A stretch of DNA of 37,823 nt, taken from positions 1 through 37,823 of IMG/VR virus record IMGVR_UViG_3300047440_000353. The stretch is one strand, 5' to 3'. Below are positions 5,534 to 12,546 of this stretch, piece after piece. The stretch comes from a virus. A program made the position numbers and the translations under genes. Every line of letters begins with the position of its first letter. Position 1 is the stretch's first letter. The notes under the pieces were generated by a model. That model was not told the DNA's origin. It searched no databases and was given only the letters and a program-made list of their open reading frames with translations.

Positions 5534-7258
5534 ATGCACGAGGTTAAACATGCTGGACAGGGTGTCAATACAGGGGAGCAACTCAGCTTGACAGATAGTG
5601 AGGCACAGCCTTTAAATCCGCCGTATTCCAACAACCGACGGGGCGACAAAATGACGGTACCTTTTACGCGCTGGACACCGCAGGAATACACCACTGTGGG
5701 CAGCATTGCCGGCACGCTCGTTGCGGCTGGGTTGCCATTGGCCGAGGCCTACTACAGAGCCCAGAAAGAAGCCTTGCCGCGGCCCCGTTGGCGCACACAG
5801 CGCGAAATCGAGCGGCTGGCCAACGATTCCAAAAACGGCCCCGTGCTTAAAAAGTACTTGCCCATGGGAACCAAGGTCAGCACGTTTTCTGCACCCAAAA
5901 AGAGCACGAAACTCTATAAGGACAAAGTGGCCGAGCGCGGCAAATCCCCCATCCAGTGGACCCAGGGCGAATGGGCACTGATCGCGCGTGAGGCTGACCG
6001 GATTCTGAAGCGCGGCAAATTTGCCTACTCAGACAACCGCTTGATATTTGATGCCCAGCACGTATTGCCTGCGGATCGCCAGCGCTCCCGCTCATCGGTC
6101 GTGAATGGCCACCTGGGCACGGCATCGCGCATGCTGGAGGATGGCCGGCGCTATAACCTGCCCGCTGAATTGAGTGTGGAAAAGCCGGCACCGGCACCCA
6201 AGCGGGAAAAAACCATTCAGCAAATTGGCGCACAGGGGCATACCAAGTGGAGCCGCAAGGAATGGGCGTTTGTGGCACGCCGTGTCCAGGCGATGCGAAA
6301 GGATGGCGATGAGCGCGGCCCGGCGCTGATCGTGTCCGATGCTCAAGAGGTGTTGCCCCCGGATCGCCGCCGCAAACGCTCCAGCGTTCAAAGCATTTCA
6401 AACGCGATTCTTGAAGGGCGCCTCAAGGAAGCGGATGCGCTCATCTGGACACTGCCCGAGGCCGACCCCTACAGCGAGCCAGCGCCAGCGCCTGAAGCCG
6501 CCCCCGCACCCATCGCCCAGGCCGTGGCCGAGTTTGTGAATGTGCCGGCGCCGATGCCGCAGCCCAGGCCACAGCCGGGGCATTTTGCGGATGCAGCGCA
6601 CACGTTTGCCGACGTCATGTCGGCCGCCATGGGCGATTTGCTGGCTGCACATGAGCGCCACGTATTGAGCGCCCTGGATAGCAATGTGTCCAAGATGGCC
6701 CATGCGCTGGGTGCAGCCCTCACGCAGCAAATCGAGCGCGGCTTGAAACAGATGGTTGTGGACACCCTCCAGGCCGAGCTGGGCGGGCCTGTGACGCCTC
6801 CGAGCGCCTCGCCAGTGCCACCGGTGCCCGAGGCCCCGGCCGTGCCGCCTGTGGCCCCTCCAGTGGCCGCCGCTGCGGCTGTTGAGCAAGCCCAGGCGCC
6901 AGCCCCGGCCGTTTACCCGGCCTCCGTGATGGCGCGCATTGAAGAGCATGAAGACGCGGACAAACTCAAGGTCGATTTGCTGGGCATGTTTGAGCCGCAG
7001 ATTACCGAAATCAAGCGCGCGTTCAATGGTGGCACCAGCCTGCGTTTTATTCCGCAGGATCATTTGAACCACTGGGTGCCGCGCGCCGGGGCTGAAGTCA
7101 TCCTCAATGCCAAATCATCGGCCGTCGTGGGGCAGCTCAAATGCGCGCGATATCACATCAAGCCCATTGTCATCAAGGGCACCGCCATGGCGGCCATTCA
7201 TGCAATTGAGGCGCTGCACCAAAACCACGGCACCGCAGACACCCCGCTCTCTCACTGA
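5534..7258 (+). CDS. Large protein with three Myb/SANT-like repeats (unknown)
   Basis: A 574-aa protein with three repeats built on W-T/S-x-x-E-W: about residues 44-95 (RWTPQEYTTVGSIAG), 139-202 (QWTQGEWALIAREADRIL, then DAQHVLPADRQRSRSSV) and 237-297 (KWSRKEWAFVARRVQAM, then DAQEVLPPDRRRKRSSV). Repeats 2 and 3 share the DAQxVLPxDRxRxRSSV block. Pro/Ala-rich linkers follow (about 315-350 and 425-475), and then a C-terminal domain of about 90 residues. The tryptophan-spaced helices resemble Myb/SANT DNA-binding units, so DNA binding is a fair inference; no known family is recognised. ATG 5534 has a strong AAGGAG site, but a promoter inside the first codons (5588-5616) suggests a second start at ATG 5651, giving 535 aa. 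Confidence 0.7.
   Translation: MHEVKHAGQGVNTGEQLSLTDSEAQPLNPPYSNNRRGDKMTVPFTRWTPQEYTTVGSIAGTLVAAGLPLAEAYYRAQKEALPRPRWRTQREIERLANDSKNGPVLKKYLPMGTKVSTFSAPKKSTKLYKDKVAERGKSPIQWTQGEWALIAREADRILKRGKFAYSDNRLIFDAQHVLPADRQRSRSSVVNGHLGTASRMLEDGRRYNLPAELSVEKPAPAPKREKTIQQIGAQGHTKWSRKEWAFVARRVQAMRKDGDERGPALIVSDAQEVLPPDRRRKRSSVQSISNAILEGRLKEADALIWTLPEADPYSEPAPAPEAAPAPIAQAVAEFVNVPAPMPQPRPQPGHFADAAHTFADVMSAAMGDLLAAHERHVLSALDSNVSKMAHALGAALTQQIERGLKQMVVDTLQAELGGPVTPPSASPVPPVPEAPAVPPVAPPVAAAAAVEQAQAPAPAVYPASVMARIEEHEDADKLKVDLLGMFEPQITEIKRAFNGGTSLRFIPQDHLNHWVPRAGAEVILNAKSSAVVGQLKCARYHIKPIVIKGTAMAAIHAIEALHQNHGTADTPLSH
5588..5616 (+). promoter_or_regulatory. Candidate promoter inside the 5' end of the Myb-like gene
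   Basis: TTGACA (5588-5593), 17-base spacer, TTTAAA (5611-5616). The predicted start near 5623 leaves a short leader to ATG 5651. The -35 box is part of TCAGCTTGACA, identical to the right arm of the palindrome at 2954-2964, and TGTCAA lies upstream at about 5563-5568, so this promoter may carry the same operator. Confidence 0.5.
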
Positions 7259-7259
7259 A

Positions 7260-7766
7260 ATGAATATCGTGCGTATTGAGCAAGGCGGCTCGCGTGGCTA
7301 TCAACTCAAATGGGCCGGTGGGAGTAAATGGTTTTCTGATCGCAAGCACGGAGGGCAAGCCGGCGCGCATAAAGCGGCCGAGGCCATGCTTGAAATTGAA
7401 ACCCAGCGCATTGCAGACGCCCAGGCACATGCGGCCGTCGCGCCACGCGTTCAGTACAAAACAAACACCAGCGGGGTGCGCAATGCCTCCATCATCTGGC
7501 GCAAATCGGCGAGCGGGAATGAATCGCTGTACTGTCAGGCGCGCTTCAAGAGCGCCTCGGGCAAGTGGAATGCACGCGCGTTTTCGGTTCATCTGTGGGG
7601 CATTGAGGCCGCCATTCGTCAAGCGCTGGCCGTACACAATCTGAGCCCCGGCGATGAGGCCGCAGCCATTGCCAAGCTGGCAAAGCTGGCCAAAAAAATG
7701 ATGCGCGATATCAAGCCCCCAAAGGTTGAAACGCGCGCACGCAAGACGGCAACGAGGGCGGCATGA
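7260..7766 (+). CDS. AP2-like DNA-binding protein
   Basis: A 168-aa protein starting one base after the previous stop (ATG 7260). The second half contains a convincing AP2 domain: NTSGVRNASIIWRKSASGNE, then strands carrying the aromatic SLYCQARFKSASGKWNARAF, then the helix SVHLWGIEAAIRQALAVHN. The first 45 residues (RGYQLKWAGGSKWFSDRKHG followed by HKAAEAM) look like a degenerate first AP2 copy. AP2 domains in phages occur in homing nucleases and in DNA-binding proteins; no nuclease motif is present here. The tail is basic (KKMMRDIKPPK). It overlaps the next gene by ATGA. Confidence 0.7.
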   Translation: MNIVRIEQGGSRGYQLKWAGGSKWFSDRKHGGQAGAHKAAEAMLEIETQRIADAQAHAAVAPRVQYKTNTSGVRNASIIWRKSASGNESLYCQARFKSASGKWNARAFSVHLWGIEAAIRQALAVHNLSPGDEAAAIAKLAKLAKKMMRDIKPPKVETRARKTATRAA

Positions 7767-8143
7767 GCGATAACTTCGGGCGCACGCTGGAGGTCTTGGA
7801 CCATGAGTCGCTGCTACACATGCGCGCTCAATTCATGCAGATTTCAGCAGACATGGAGTCAGTGGCAAAGAGTCGTCGGCGCACTGGCTGGCTCTGGCGG
7901 CTGGGCGCCGTGGTTGCGCTGGCCATGTGCATTGGTGCGAGCGTCTACGGCCCCAAAATGGAAAACACGGCCAATGCGTTTTTGTTTGGGGTCATTGCTT
8001 GCACATGGGGCAATCTGTTTTTTAGCACGTTGAATTTTGCGGAAAGATTGATTCACGACACCGACGAAGTAGCGCAAAGGCTGCGCGCCGACATTGCCCG
8101 CATTGAAGCGGCTATCAAGCAAAAGGAACCCCATGAAAGTTGA
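7763..8143 (+). CDS. Two-helix membrane protein
   Basis: A 126-aa protein with a soluble helical N-terminus, two hydrophobic segments (about residues 44-62, LWRLGAVVALAMCIGASVYG, and 73-90, AFLFGVIACTWGNLFFSTL) and a charged C-terminal coiled coil (DTDEVAQRLRADIARIEAAI). Both ends are predicted to be on the same side of the inner membrane. Topology is compatible with a holin-like or superinfection protein, but there is no endolysin nearby and no family match, so no function is claimed. ATGA overlap with the AP2 gene indicates coupling. Confidence 0.65.
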   Translation: MSDNFGRTLEVLDHESLLHMRAQFMQISADMESVAKSRRRTGWLWRLGAVVALAMCIGASVYGPKMENTANAFLFGVIACTWGNLFFSTLNFAERLIHDTDEVAQRLRADIARIEAAIKQKEPHES

Positions 8144-8735
8144 CCTGATCGCGCTGCCCGGTGATGTGGAGGCTTACCGTGTGAAGCTGATTGAAGACGA
8201 CGGCAATGATGCGGACTGCGATATGGGCCATGTGACACGCACCAGCGCCAGCACATGGGATTTTGTGGTGGACACTGACGGGGGCGTCAACATCGGAGGG
8301 CAAGAGGTGCCCGCCGTGACAGAGATTCACGCCCACACAGCCGATGAGCTGAAAACGCATTTTGGCGGCACCATGCAACGCCTGGATATTAAGGCGGACC
8401 GCATCCGCGCGGAAACCATGTGCCACATGGCCGAGGCCATGATGCACAACCTTTTACGCTTCGCCGCGCACACGGATTCAATCCCGGGTTACATGGAGGC
8501 GCTGGCCTGCAACATTGCGTTGCTGATTGAAAAGCATGTGCAAGATGACAAGCGCGAACAAATGATGGCCAAGATAGCCGAGGCCGTGGCCCACGAGCGC
8601 GCCCAATACACCAAGAAAAAAGAGCTGGCAAAGCAAATCAAAGAGCTGGATTTGGGCAGCATATTGAGCAAACTTTTTGGGGGTGAAAATGATGAAAAAG
8701 AAGAAAGCCAAGAAGACAAACCCACAGCCCATTAA
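8133..8735 (+). CDS. Hypothetical 200-aa protein
   Basis: ATG 8133 follows AAAAGGAA and overlaps the previous stop. The N-terminal half is strand-rich and acidic (MKVDLIALPGDVEAYRVKLI, then TWDFVVDTDGGVNIGGQEV), the C-terminal half helical (MCHMAEAMMHNLLRFAAH and a long lysine/glutamate helix around YTKKKELAKQIKELDLGSIL), ending in a disordered acidic tail. No family recognised. Overlapped by the next gene by 47 bases, an unusually long overlap in this operon. Confidence 0.65.
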   Translation: MKVDLIALPGDVEAYRVKLIEDDGNDADCDMGHVTRTSASTWDFVVDTDGGVNIGGQEVPAVTEIHAHTADELKTHFGGTMQRLDIKADRIRAETMCHMAEAMMHNLLRFAAHTDSIPGYMEALACNIALLIEKHVQDDKREQMMAKIAEAVAHERAQYTKKKELAKQIKELDLGSILSKLFGGENDEKEESQEDKPTAH

Positions 8736-9363
8736 GCAAGCGCTGGCGGTTCGCAGTGGCGCCCTGTCGCGTGCGTTTCGTGGCGCCTCACCCAAGGATC
8801 AACTCAGCATTGCCATGCTGCACAGTGCCATGGAGCGCGATTTGAAAGCGTTGGCTGACACGCCCGATATCACCCCGGCCGAGGTGGCCGAGCGTCAGCA
8901 TGAAATGGCCGATGTGCTGATTCAGATTGAGAAAGACCGGCACCCCAGAGCGATTGAAATTTCGTGCCGTCCAGGCTGCGCGCATTGCTGCCATATCGAG
9001 GTGAGCATTACCGCCCAAGAGGCCGCATTACTGGCGCGCACGGCTCACGATGAGGGCATCGAAATCGACATGCAGCGCGCACGCGTCCAGGCCGAGGCCG
9101 AGCAATGGAGTGATGTGCCGCCCGAGCTGCGCGCCTGCGTTTTCTTGAATCAGCACGACGGGTGCAAGGTGTACGAAAACCGGCCGCTGGCGTGCCGTAA
9201 CTACCATGTGATTACCTCGCCTGACGCCTGCGATTCAATCCGCCACCCCGGGGCCGAGGTCATCAATTTTGTATCGGTGCGCTCCGAGATTTTGCTTTCA
9301 GCGGCACGCCTTGCAACGAATAACGGGCGCCTTGCCGATATGGTGATGAGGGCCGATCCATGA
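8689..9363 (+). CDS. YkgJ-family cysteine-cluster (Zn/Fe-binding) protein
   Basis: A 224-aa protein whose residues about 93-101 (CRPGCAHCC) and later CVFLNQHDGCKVYENRPLAC with RNYHV match the YkgJ/UPF0153 family: a C-x3-C-x2-CC cluster followed by C...C-x-V/I-Y-x-x-RP-x-x-CR. This family is predicted to chelate zinc or an iron-sulfur cluster; its reaction is not established. The first 80 residues are a lysine-rich start (KKKKAKK) and a helical segment specific to this protein. ATG 8689 has GGGGGTG upstream. Members occur often in temperate phages of Proteobacteria, between recombination and integration genes as here. Confidence 0.82.
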   Translation: MMKKKKAKKTNPQPIKQALAVRSGALSRAFRGASPKDQLSIAMLHSAMERDLKALADTPDITPAEVAERQHEMADVLIQIEKDRHPRAIEISCRPGCAHCCHIEVSITAQEAALLARTAHDEGIEIDMQRARVQAEAEQWSDVPPELRACVFLNQHDGCKVYENRPLACRNYHVITSPDACDSIRHPGAEVINFVSVRSEILLSAARLATNNGRLADMVMRADP

Positions 9364-9599
9364 GCCACACACAGCACCATGATCGCAAGCGCCACACGAT
9401 TCACGGGCGCCACTGGCCCTATGACTACTGCGCTACGCCGGGCTGGTGGGTGCGTCTATGGATGACAAAACCGGCGCGCCGTGCGGCCCATTTGCTGGAG
9501 GCCAATCTACGCAACCGCTCAGCCCATGCTGCGTTGGATTGCGAAGCCGACCGGGTATTGTGGCCACAGGGCCGCAAACCGCATATCTACTATTGGTAA
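9360..9599 (+). CDS. Hypothetical 79-aa basic protein
   Basis: Begins ATGA over the stop of the YkgJ-type gene. Rich in His, Arg and Trp (MSHTQHHDRKRHTIHGRHWP, then GWWVRLWMTKPARRAAHL). Helical middle, and an aromatic end (RKPHIYYW). No domain or metal-site spacing is convincing. Followed by a 47-base gap and then the AlpA-like gene. Confidence 0.6.
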   Translation: MSHTQHHDRKRHTIHGRHWPYDYCATPGWWVRLWMTKPARRAAHLLEANLRNRSAHAALDCEADRVLWPQGRKPHIYYW

Positions 9600-9646
9600 T
9601 AACAGATTGAATGAGGGGCGGCAAAACCACTACAAGGAACCGCCAA

Positions 9647-9883
9647 ATGTCCACCCTAGGAAAAAAACGCAAGTCTCAATCGCTCTCAGCCGCTGCCGAT
9701 CCTGACGCCCTGTTGACCATTGAAACCGTATCGACACTCACCGGCTTTGCACCGAATACGATTCGCCACAAAGTCAAACGCGGCGCCTTCCCGGCGCCTT
9801 TCTGGCGCACTGCGCGCCTCGTGCGCTGGCGTGCCGCTGATGTGCGTGAGTACCTCAAAACAGCCCAGGGACCGGCGCCATGA
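9647..9883 (+). CDS. AlpA/Xis-like helix-turn-helix protein (possible excisionase)
   Basis: A 78-aa protein with the MerR/AlpA-type winged-helix signature from about residue 24: LLTIETVSTLTGFAPNTIRH, KVKRGAFPAPFW, then VRWRAADVREYL. AlpA-like proteins act as excisionases or as activators of integrase genes, and bind short direct repeats next to attachment sites. ATG 9647 has AAGGAA upstream; the longer frame to 9611 is not needed. It overlaps the next gene by ATGA and lies in the operon that converges on the integrase, the lambda-like place for Xis. It is a good candidate to bind the 10-bp arrays upstream of the integrase. Confidence 0.75.
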   Translation: MSTLGKKRKSQSLSAAADPDALLTIETVSTLTGFAPNTIRHKVKRGAFPAPFWRTARLVRWRAADVREYLKTAQGPAP

Positions 9884-10146
9884 TTGACCCGCTCAACCGA
9901 TTGCCGATTGATCCCGAATGGGCGCGCAAGTGCGATGAGGGCACCCAAAAAATGGCCGCTGAGCTGGGCTGCCTCGTGGTCGTGATTGCGATTCAGGATG
10001 GCGGCAAGCTGGGTGTATGCGTGGCCGGTGAGCCAGATGCTGGCAAGCTGGCCGGCATCACCAAAGACATGCCGCGGTTTTTTGGGGCGCTTTCACTGGC
10101 CTGCGGTTTGTCCGATGCGGTAGATACCCAAAAGACCCGCCAATGA
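9880..10146 (+). CDS. Hypothetical 88-aa protein
   Basis: ATGA overlap with the AlpA-like gene. Predicted helix (PEWARKCDEGTQKMAAELG), a hydrophobic strand (CLVVVIAIQDGGKLGVCVAG) and a final helix (FFGALSLACGLSDAV). This alpha-beta-alpha order is a compact soluble domain; not recognised. Overlaps 10143 by ATGA. Confidence 0.65.
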   Translation: MIDPLNRLPIDPEWARKCDEGTQKMAAELGCLVVVIAIQDGGKLGVCVAGEPDAGKLAGITKDMPRFFGALSLACGLSDAVDTQKTRQ

Positions 10147-10523
10147 GAAACCGCCAGCGCCCTCGGTATTTCATTCTGGAGGGCAAGAAACCCAGACCGG
10201 TGCGTGACGTCATGACGTGGGCGCAATGGTTTGAAGATGCCGAACGGCGCGTGGCGTTTAGCGTGATGCTGGACGGCTCGGAGGTGAGCACGGTTTTTCT
10301 AGGGTCGGATCACAACCACAGCGGCCGGGGTAGGCCGGTGCTGTTTGAGACTTGCGTTTTTCTGCATGAGAGCACGGCGCCGGGCACCGTGCTATTTGGC
10401 CGCACAATCCGCCAGTCTGAGGTACTCCAGAGATACAGCACCTGGGCCGAGGCCGAGGTCGGACATATGGAAATTGTGGAGGGCTTTGAAGTGCCCGTGA
10501 TGAGTGAGAAAGCGCGCCAATGA
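10143..10523 (+). CDS. Conserved-looking phage protein of unknown function (126 aa)
   Basis: Contains the pattern EVSTVFLGSDHN followed by RPVLFETCVF, then a helix QRYSTWAEAEVGHMEIV. I have seen this F-L-G-x-D-H ... P-x-L-F-E-T layout in many small temperate-phage genes annotated only as hypothetical; it is not linked to a known reaction. Starts and ends with ATGA overlaps, so it is co-translated with its neighbours. Confidence 0.68.
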   Translation: MRNRQRPRYFILEGKKPRPVRDVMTWAQWFEDAERRVAFSVMLDGSEVSTVFLGSDHNHSGRGRPVLFETCVFLHESTAPGTVLFGRTIRQSEVLQRYSTWAEAEVGHMEIVEGFEVPVMSEKARQ

Positions 10524-10789
10524 ATGAATTCCCCTTCCACCATGAGCATGGGTGGATTGGCGGCTTCACCCGCAAGCAAGCGCCGGGGGCCATCCCCAAC
10601 GGGGCAATCATTGTCAAGACTGCGGAGGATGTTGGCGACACTACACCGCTGGGCACCCTGGGCACCGTCTTGGGCTCGCACAGCCATCCCAGAGTTGGCA
10701 AGGGTGAAACTCTGTACTTTGTCGAATGGGCCAACCGGCCGCGCTGCGCCGTCGCCGTGATTGCCTGGAAAATTGAAAAGGCCCCGTGA
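10520..10789 (+). CDS. Hypothetical 89-aa beta-rich protein, last gene of the plus operon
   Basis: A strand-rich small protein: HEHGWIGGFTRKQAPGAIPN, then IIVKTAEDVGD, LGTVLGSHSHPRVG and LYFVEWANRPRCAVAVIAWK. It looks like a small barrel of the SH3 or chromo type, but no family is assigned. Its final codons form the right side of the integrase terminator at 10770-10796. Expression is probably coupled with 10143 by the ATGA overlap. Confidence 0.62.
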   Translation: MNEFPFHHEHGWIGGFTRKQAPGAIPNGAIIVKTAEDVGDTTPLGTLGTVLGSHSHPRVGKGETLYFVEWANRPRCAVAVIAWKIEKAP

Positions 10790-10796
10790 GGGGCCT
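10770..10796 (-). terminator. Terminator after the integrase gene
   Basis: On the minus strand AGGCCCC / GGGGCCT (10790-10796 and 10779-10785) with a 4-base loop is followed by TTTTCAATTTTC. It starts six bases after the integrase stop and overlaps the stop of the convergent 10520-10789 gene. On the plus strand the same stem lacks a T tract and should be weaker. Confidence 0.75.
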
Positions 10797-10801
10797 GTGT
10801 C

Positions 10802-12127
10802 TTATGCGGCTTTCTTGCTGGCCTTGCCCTGCGTTTGGCGCAGCTCATCCAGATAGTCGGCCCAGAGTTGCACGGCCACAGCGCGCCGGTCCAACCACGT
10901 AGCCCGTGCATACGAGCCCTTGAGGCTCATGCCGTTGCTATGTGCCAAATTGGCCTCCAGTGGGCGCGTGTCAAAGAAATGGATTTCATCCAGGCCGGTG
11001 CGAGCCATGGCGCGGAAACCGTGCGGGGTAATGATGCCGCGCAAGCCCATGCTGTCAATCGCATTGGATAGCGCGCTTTCGCTCACGGGCAGCTCATCGC
11101 CAGCGGTGGAGGGCATCACCCAGCGGCCCAGGCCGGTCTTCAGCTTTTGCTCTTTGAGCAACTTGATAGCCTGACGGGGCAGCGGCACGACATGCGCCGG
11201 CATCTTTTCTTTTTGCTCTTTGGTGCGCTTCATCTTGACGCTGGGAATCGTCCACTCGGCTGTCTCGAAATTGATTTCTGACCACTCCATTTCGCGCACG
11301 TTGCCGGGGCGCTGCCATGTCAAAGCCAAGAGCTGGAAACAGAGCCACGCAGAGCCGCCCTTTTCGTAAGGGTCGATTTCCTTGAGCACGCCAAAAATAC
11401 CCTCGGGTGTCGTGGGCGCCGGGTTGTGCCGGCGCATGGTCGAATGGGCCACAACAACCTTGAGTGACGGTACGGGGTTGTGAGCCACCAGCTTCAGCAC
11501 GACGGCGTAATCAAAAATTTGCTTGACGTAGTTACGCAGGCACTTGGCAGTCTCCAGCTTGTTGACCTTTTCCAATGCCGAGATGCACGCAAAAATTTCG
11601 TCGATTTCAATGGCGCTCATCTGGCGGTTGGCCAGCGTGGGGAAAGCGTGGGTTTCGAGAATGCGCAGCCACTTGAGCGCGTGGCAGTCAGCCCATTTGT
11701 TCTTAAAGCTGGTGCCGTGTTTCTCTTGCCACTTGGTGGCGCGAAACGAGAGCGCTACGGCCTTGAAGCTGCCCAGGGCTGGCAAGCCCTTGGACACCCG
11801 GCGCGATGCCTCCTGTGAGGTTTTGGCGGCCTCCTTGGCACCGTCGCGCAGCTCAGCCGGGCACACGCCCGCGGCAATCAGCTTGCGCGCCTCCGCGGCC
11901 TTTTCGCGGGCCAGCTCAACACTCATTGCAGGATGTTCGCCCAGGTTGAGCGTGTTGCGTTTGCCGGTCGTTGGGCTGACAAAATCAAAGCGCCACAGAT
12001 GAAACGGGCGGTTCCACATCAGAGCGATGTAGAGGCCGCGGCTGTCGCTGATACGTGAGCCATGATCCTCGGGCTTTGCGTCAGTGATGTACTTGTCTGT
12101 GAGCTGTTTGAACTTGGTGGCTTGCAT
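10802..12127 (-). CDS. int: P4-type tyrosine site-specific integrase
   Basis: A 441-aa integrase. Residues about 1-90 form the DUF4102 arm-binding domain (KFKQLTDKYITDAKPED, DSRGLYIALMW, the RFDFVSPTTGKRNTLNLGEH segment and the AREKAAEARKLIAAG helix); a core-binding SAM-like domain follows, then the catalytic domain. Catalytic residues are visible: Arg273 in LTWQRPGNVREMEW, His369/Arg372 in HGFR, His396 in LAHS and the nucleophile Tyr406 in GSYARA. The usual RPGE motif reads RPGN. ATG 12127 has GAGG upstream; a longer frame to 12334 runs through the repeat region and is rejected. It should insert the phage genome at an attB site, probably using the repeats at 12181-12413. Confidence 0.93.
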   Translation of the reverse strand: MQATKFKQLTDKYITDAKPEDHGSRISDSRGLYIALMWNRPFHLWRFDFVSPTTGKRNTLNLGEHPAMSVELAREKAAEARKLIAAGVCPAELRDGAKEAAKTSQEASRRVSKGLPALGSFKAVALSFRATKWQEKHGTSFKNKWADCHALKWLRILETHAFPTLANRQMSAIEIDEIFACISALEKVNKLETAKCLRNYVKQIFDYAVVLKLVAHNPVPSLKVVVAHSTMRRHNPAPTTPEGIFGVLKEIDPYEKGGSAWLCFQLLALTWQRPGNVREMEWSEINFETAEWTIPSVKMKRTKEQKEKMPAHVVPLPRQAIKLLKEQKLKTGLGRWVMPSTAGDELPVSESALSNAIDSMGLRGIITPHGFRAMARTGLDEIHFFDTRPLEANLAHSNGMSLKGSYARATWLDRRAVAVQLWADYLDELRQTQGKASKKAA

Positions 12128-12211
12128 ATGGTGCCTCGCGTAGAAAATCGATCGTTGTTGACAGAAAGAGCCCAGATTGAAACGCTGCACGAAACGCTGC
12201 GCAACTCTTGT

Positions 12212-12241
12212 CACTTGGGGCCGCTTGCGGCCACTTGCGCC
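12212..12241 (+). repeat. 10-bp tandem repeat array, copy 3
   Basis: Units CACTTGGGGC, CGCTTGCGGC and CACTTGCGCC, preceded by TTGT. The TTGTCACTTG start is shared with copy 4, 74 bases away. The array lies in the integrase leader, about 85 bases from its ATG. Confidence 0.78.
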
Positions 12242-12285
12242 AATCTCAATCTCCCCGCAAACCCGCGTCGTTGCTAGTGTTTTGT

Positions 12286-12315
12286 CACTTGCGGCCACTT
12301 GCGGATACTTGCGGC
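12286..12315 (+). repeat. 10-bp tandem repeat array, copy 4
   Basis: Units CACTTGCGGC, CACTTGCGGA and TACTTGCGGC, the best-conserved array of the set. The centre-to-centre distance to copy 3 is 74 bases, about seven helical turns, so proteins bound at the two would face the same side. Confidence 0.8.
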
Positions 12316-12483
12316 GATGTATGGATTTTTCCATCGAGAGGACTGGTTGTCAAGCAATGACGCCCGGTAAGTGTGAAATCGTGGCGGAAAACGCTGCGCA
12401 AAACGCTGCATTTCAAGATTAACGGCCCTACGCGGCCCCATGTTGCCGCAAGTGGCCTGTAGCGGTTACCGTGAAATGCTGCC

Positions 12484-12512
12484 TTGATTTCTGTTGCGGT
12501 TGCCGCTACATT
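12484..12512 (+). promoter_or_regulatory. Promoter d (moron) with the shared operator
   Basis: Plus strand: -35 TTGATT (12484-12489), 17-base spacer, -10 TACATT (12507-12512). The operator TGTTGCGG-TTG-CCGCTACA (12492-12510) has its centre 11 bases from the -10 edge, exactly as in promoters a-c on the other strand. A partial second site GTAGCG-N5-CGTGAA begins at 12459. It drives the exported protein and HTH genes. Confidence 0.7.
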
Positions 12513-12546
12513 GTGATTTCCCAATCACTAACCATTTGAGGTTTAC

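Larger units (their letters stand above)
12128..12483. other. Probable attP / integrase control region
   Basis: This gene-free stretch upstream of the integrase holds nested repeats. Paired 12-base units beginning AACGCTGC occur at 12181-12204 and again at 12390-12413, sharing the 13-mer AAACGCTGCGCAA (12192-12204, 12389-12401). Between them are two 10-bp arrays and a short dyad ATGGA-TTTT-TCCAT near 12320-12333. Arm-type direct repeats flanking a core are what tyrosine-integrase attP sites look like. I see no tRNA 3' end and cannot place the core. A single CACTTGCGGC unit in reverse lies at 12445-12454. Confidence 0.55.

Noticed and set aside
7763-8143. Two-helix membrane protein as the holin
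   Set aside because: It is in the early recombination operon, away from late genes, with a long coiled-coil tail; no partner endolysin supports this.
12318-12335. ATGGA-TTTT-TCCAT dyad as a terminator or integrase core
   Set aside because: The stem is five AT-rich pairs; no T run follows and no crossover context could be shown. Kept only as part of the attP region.
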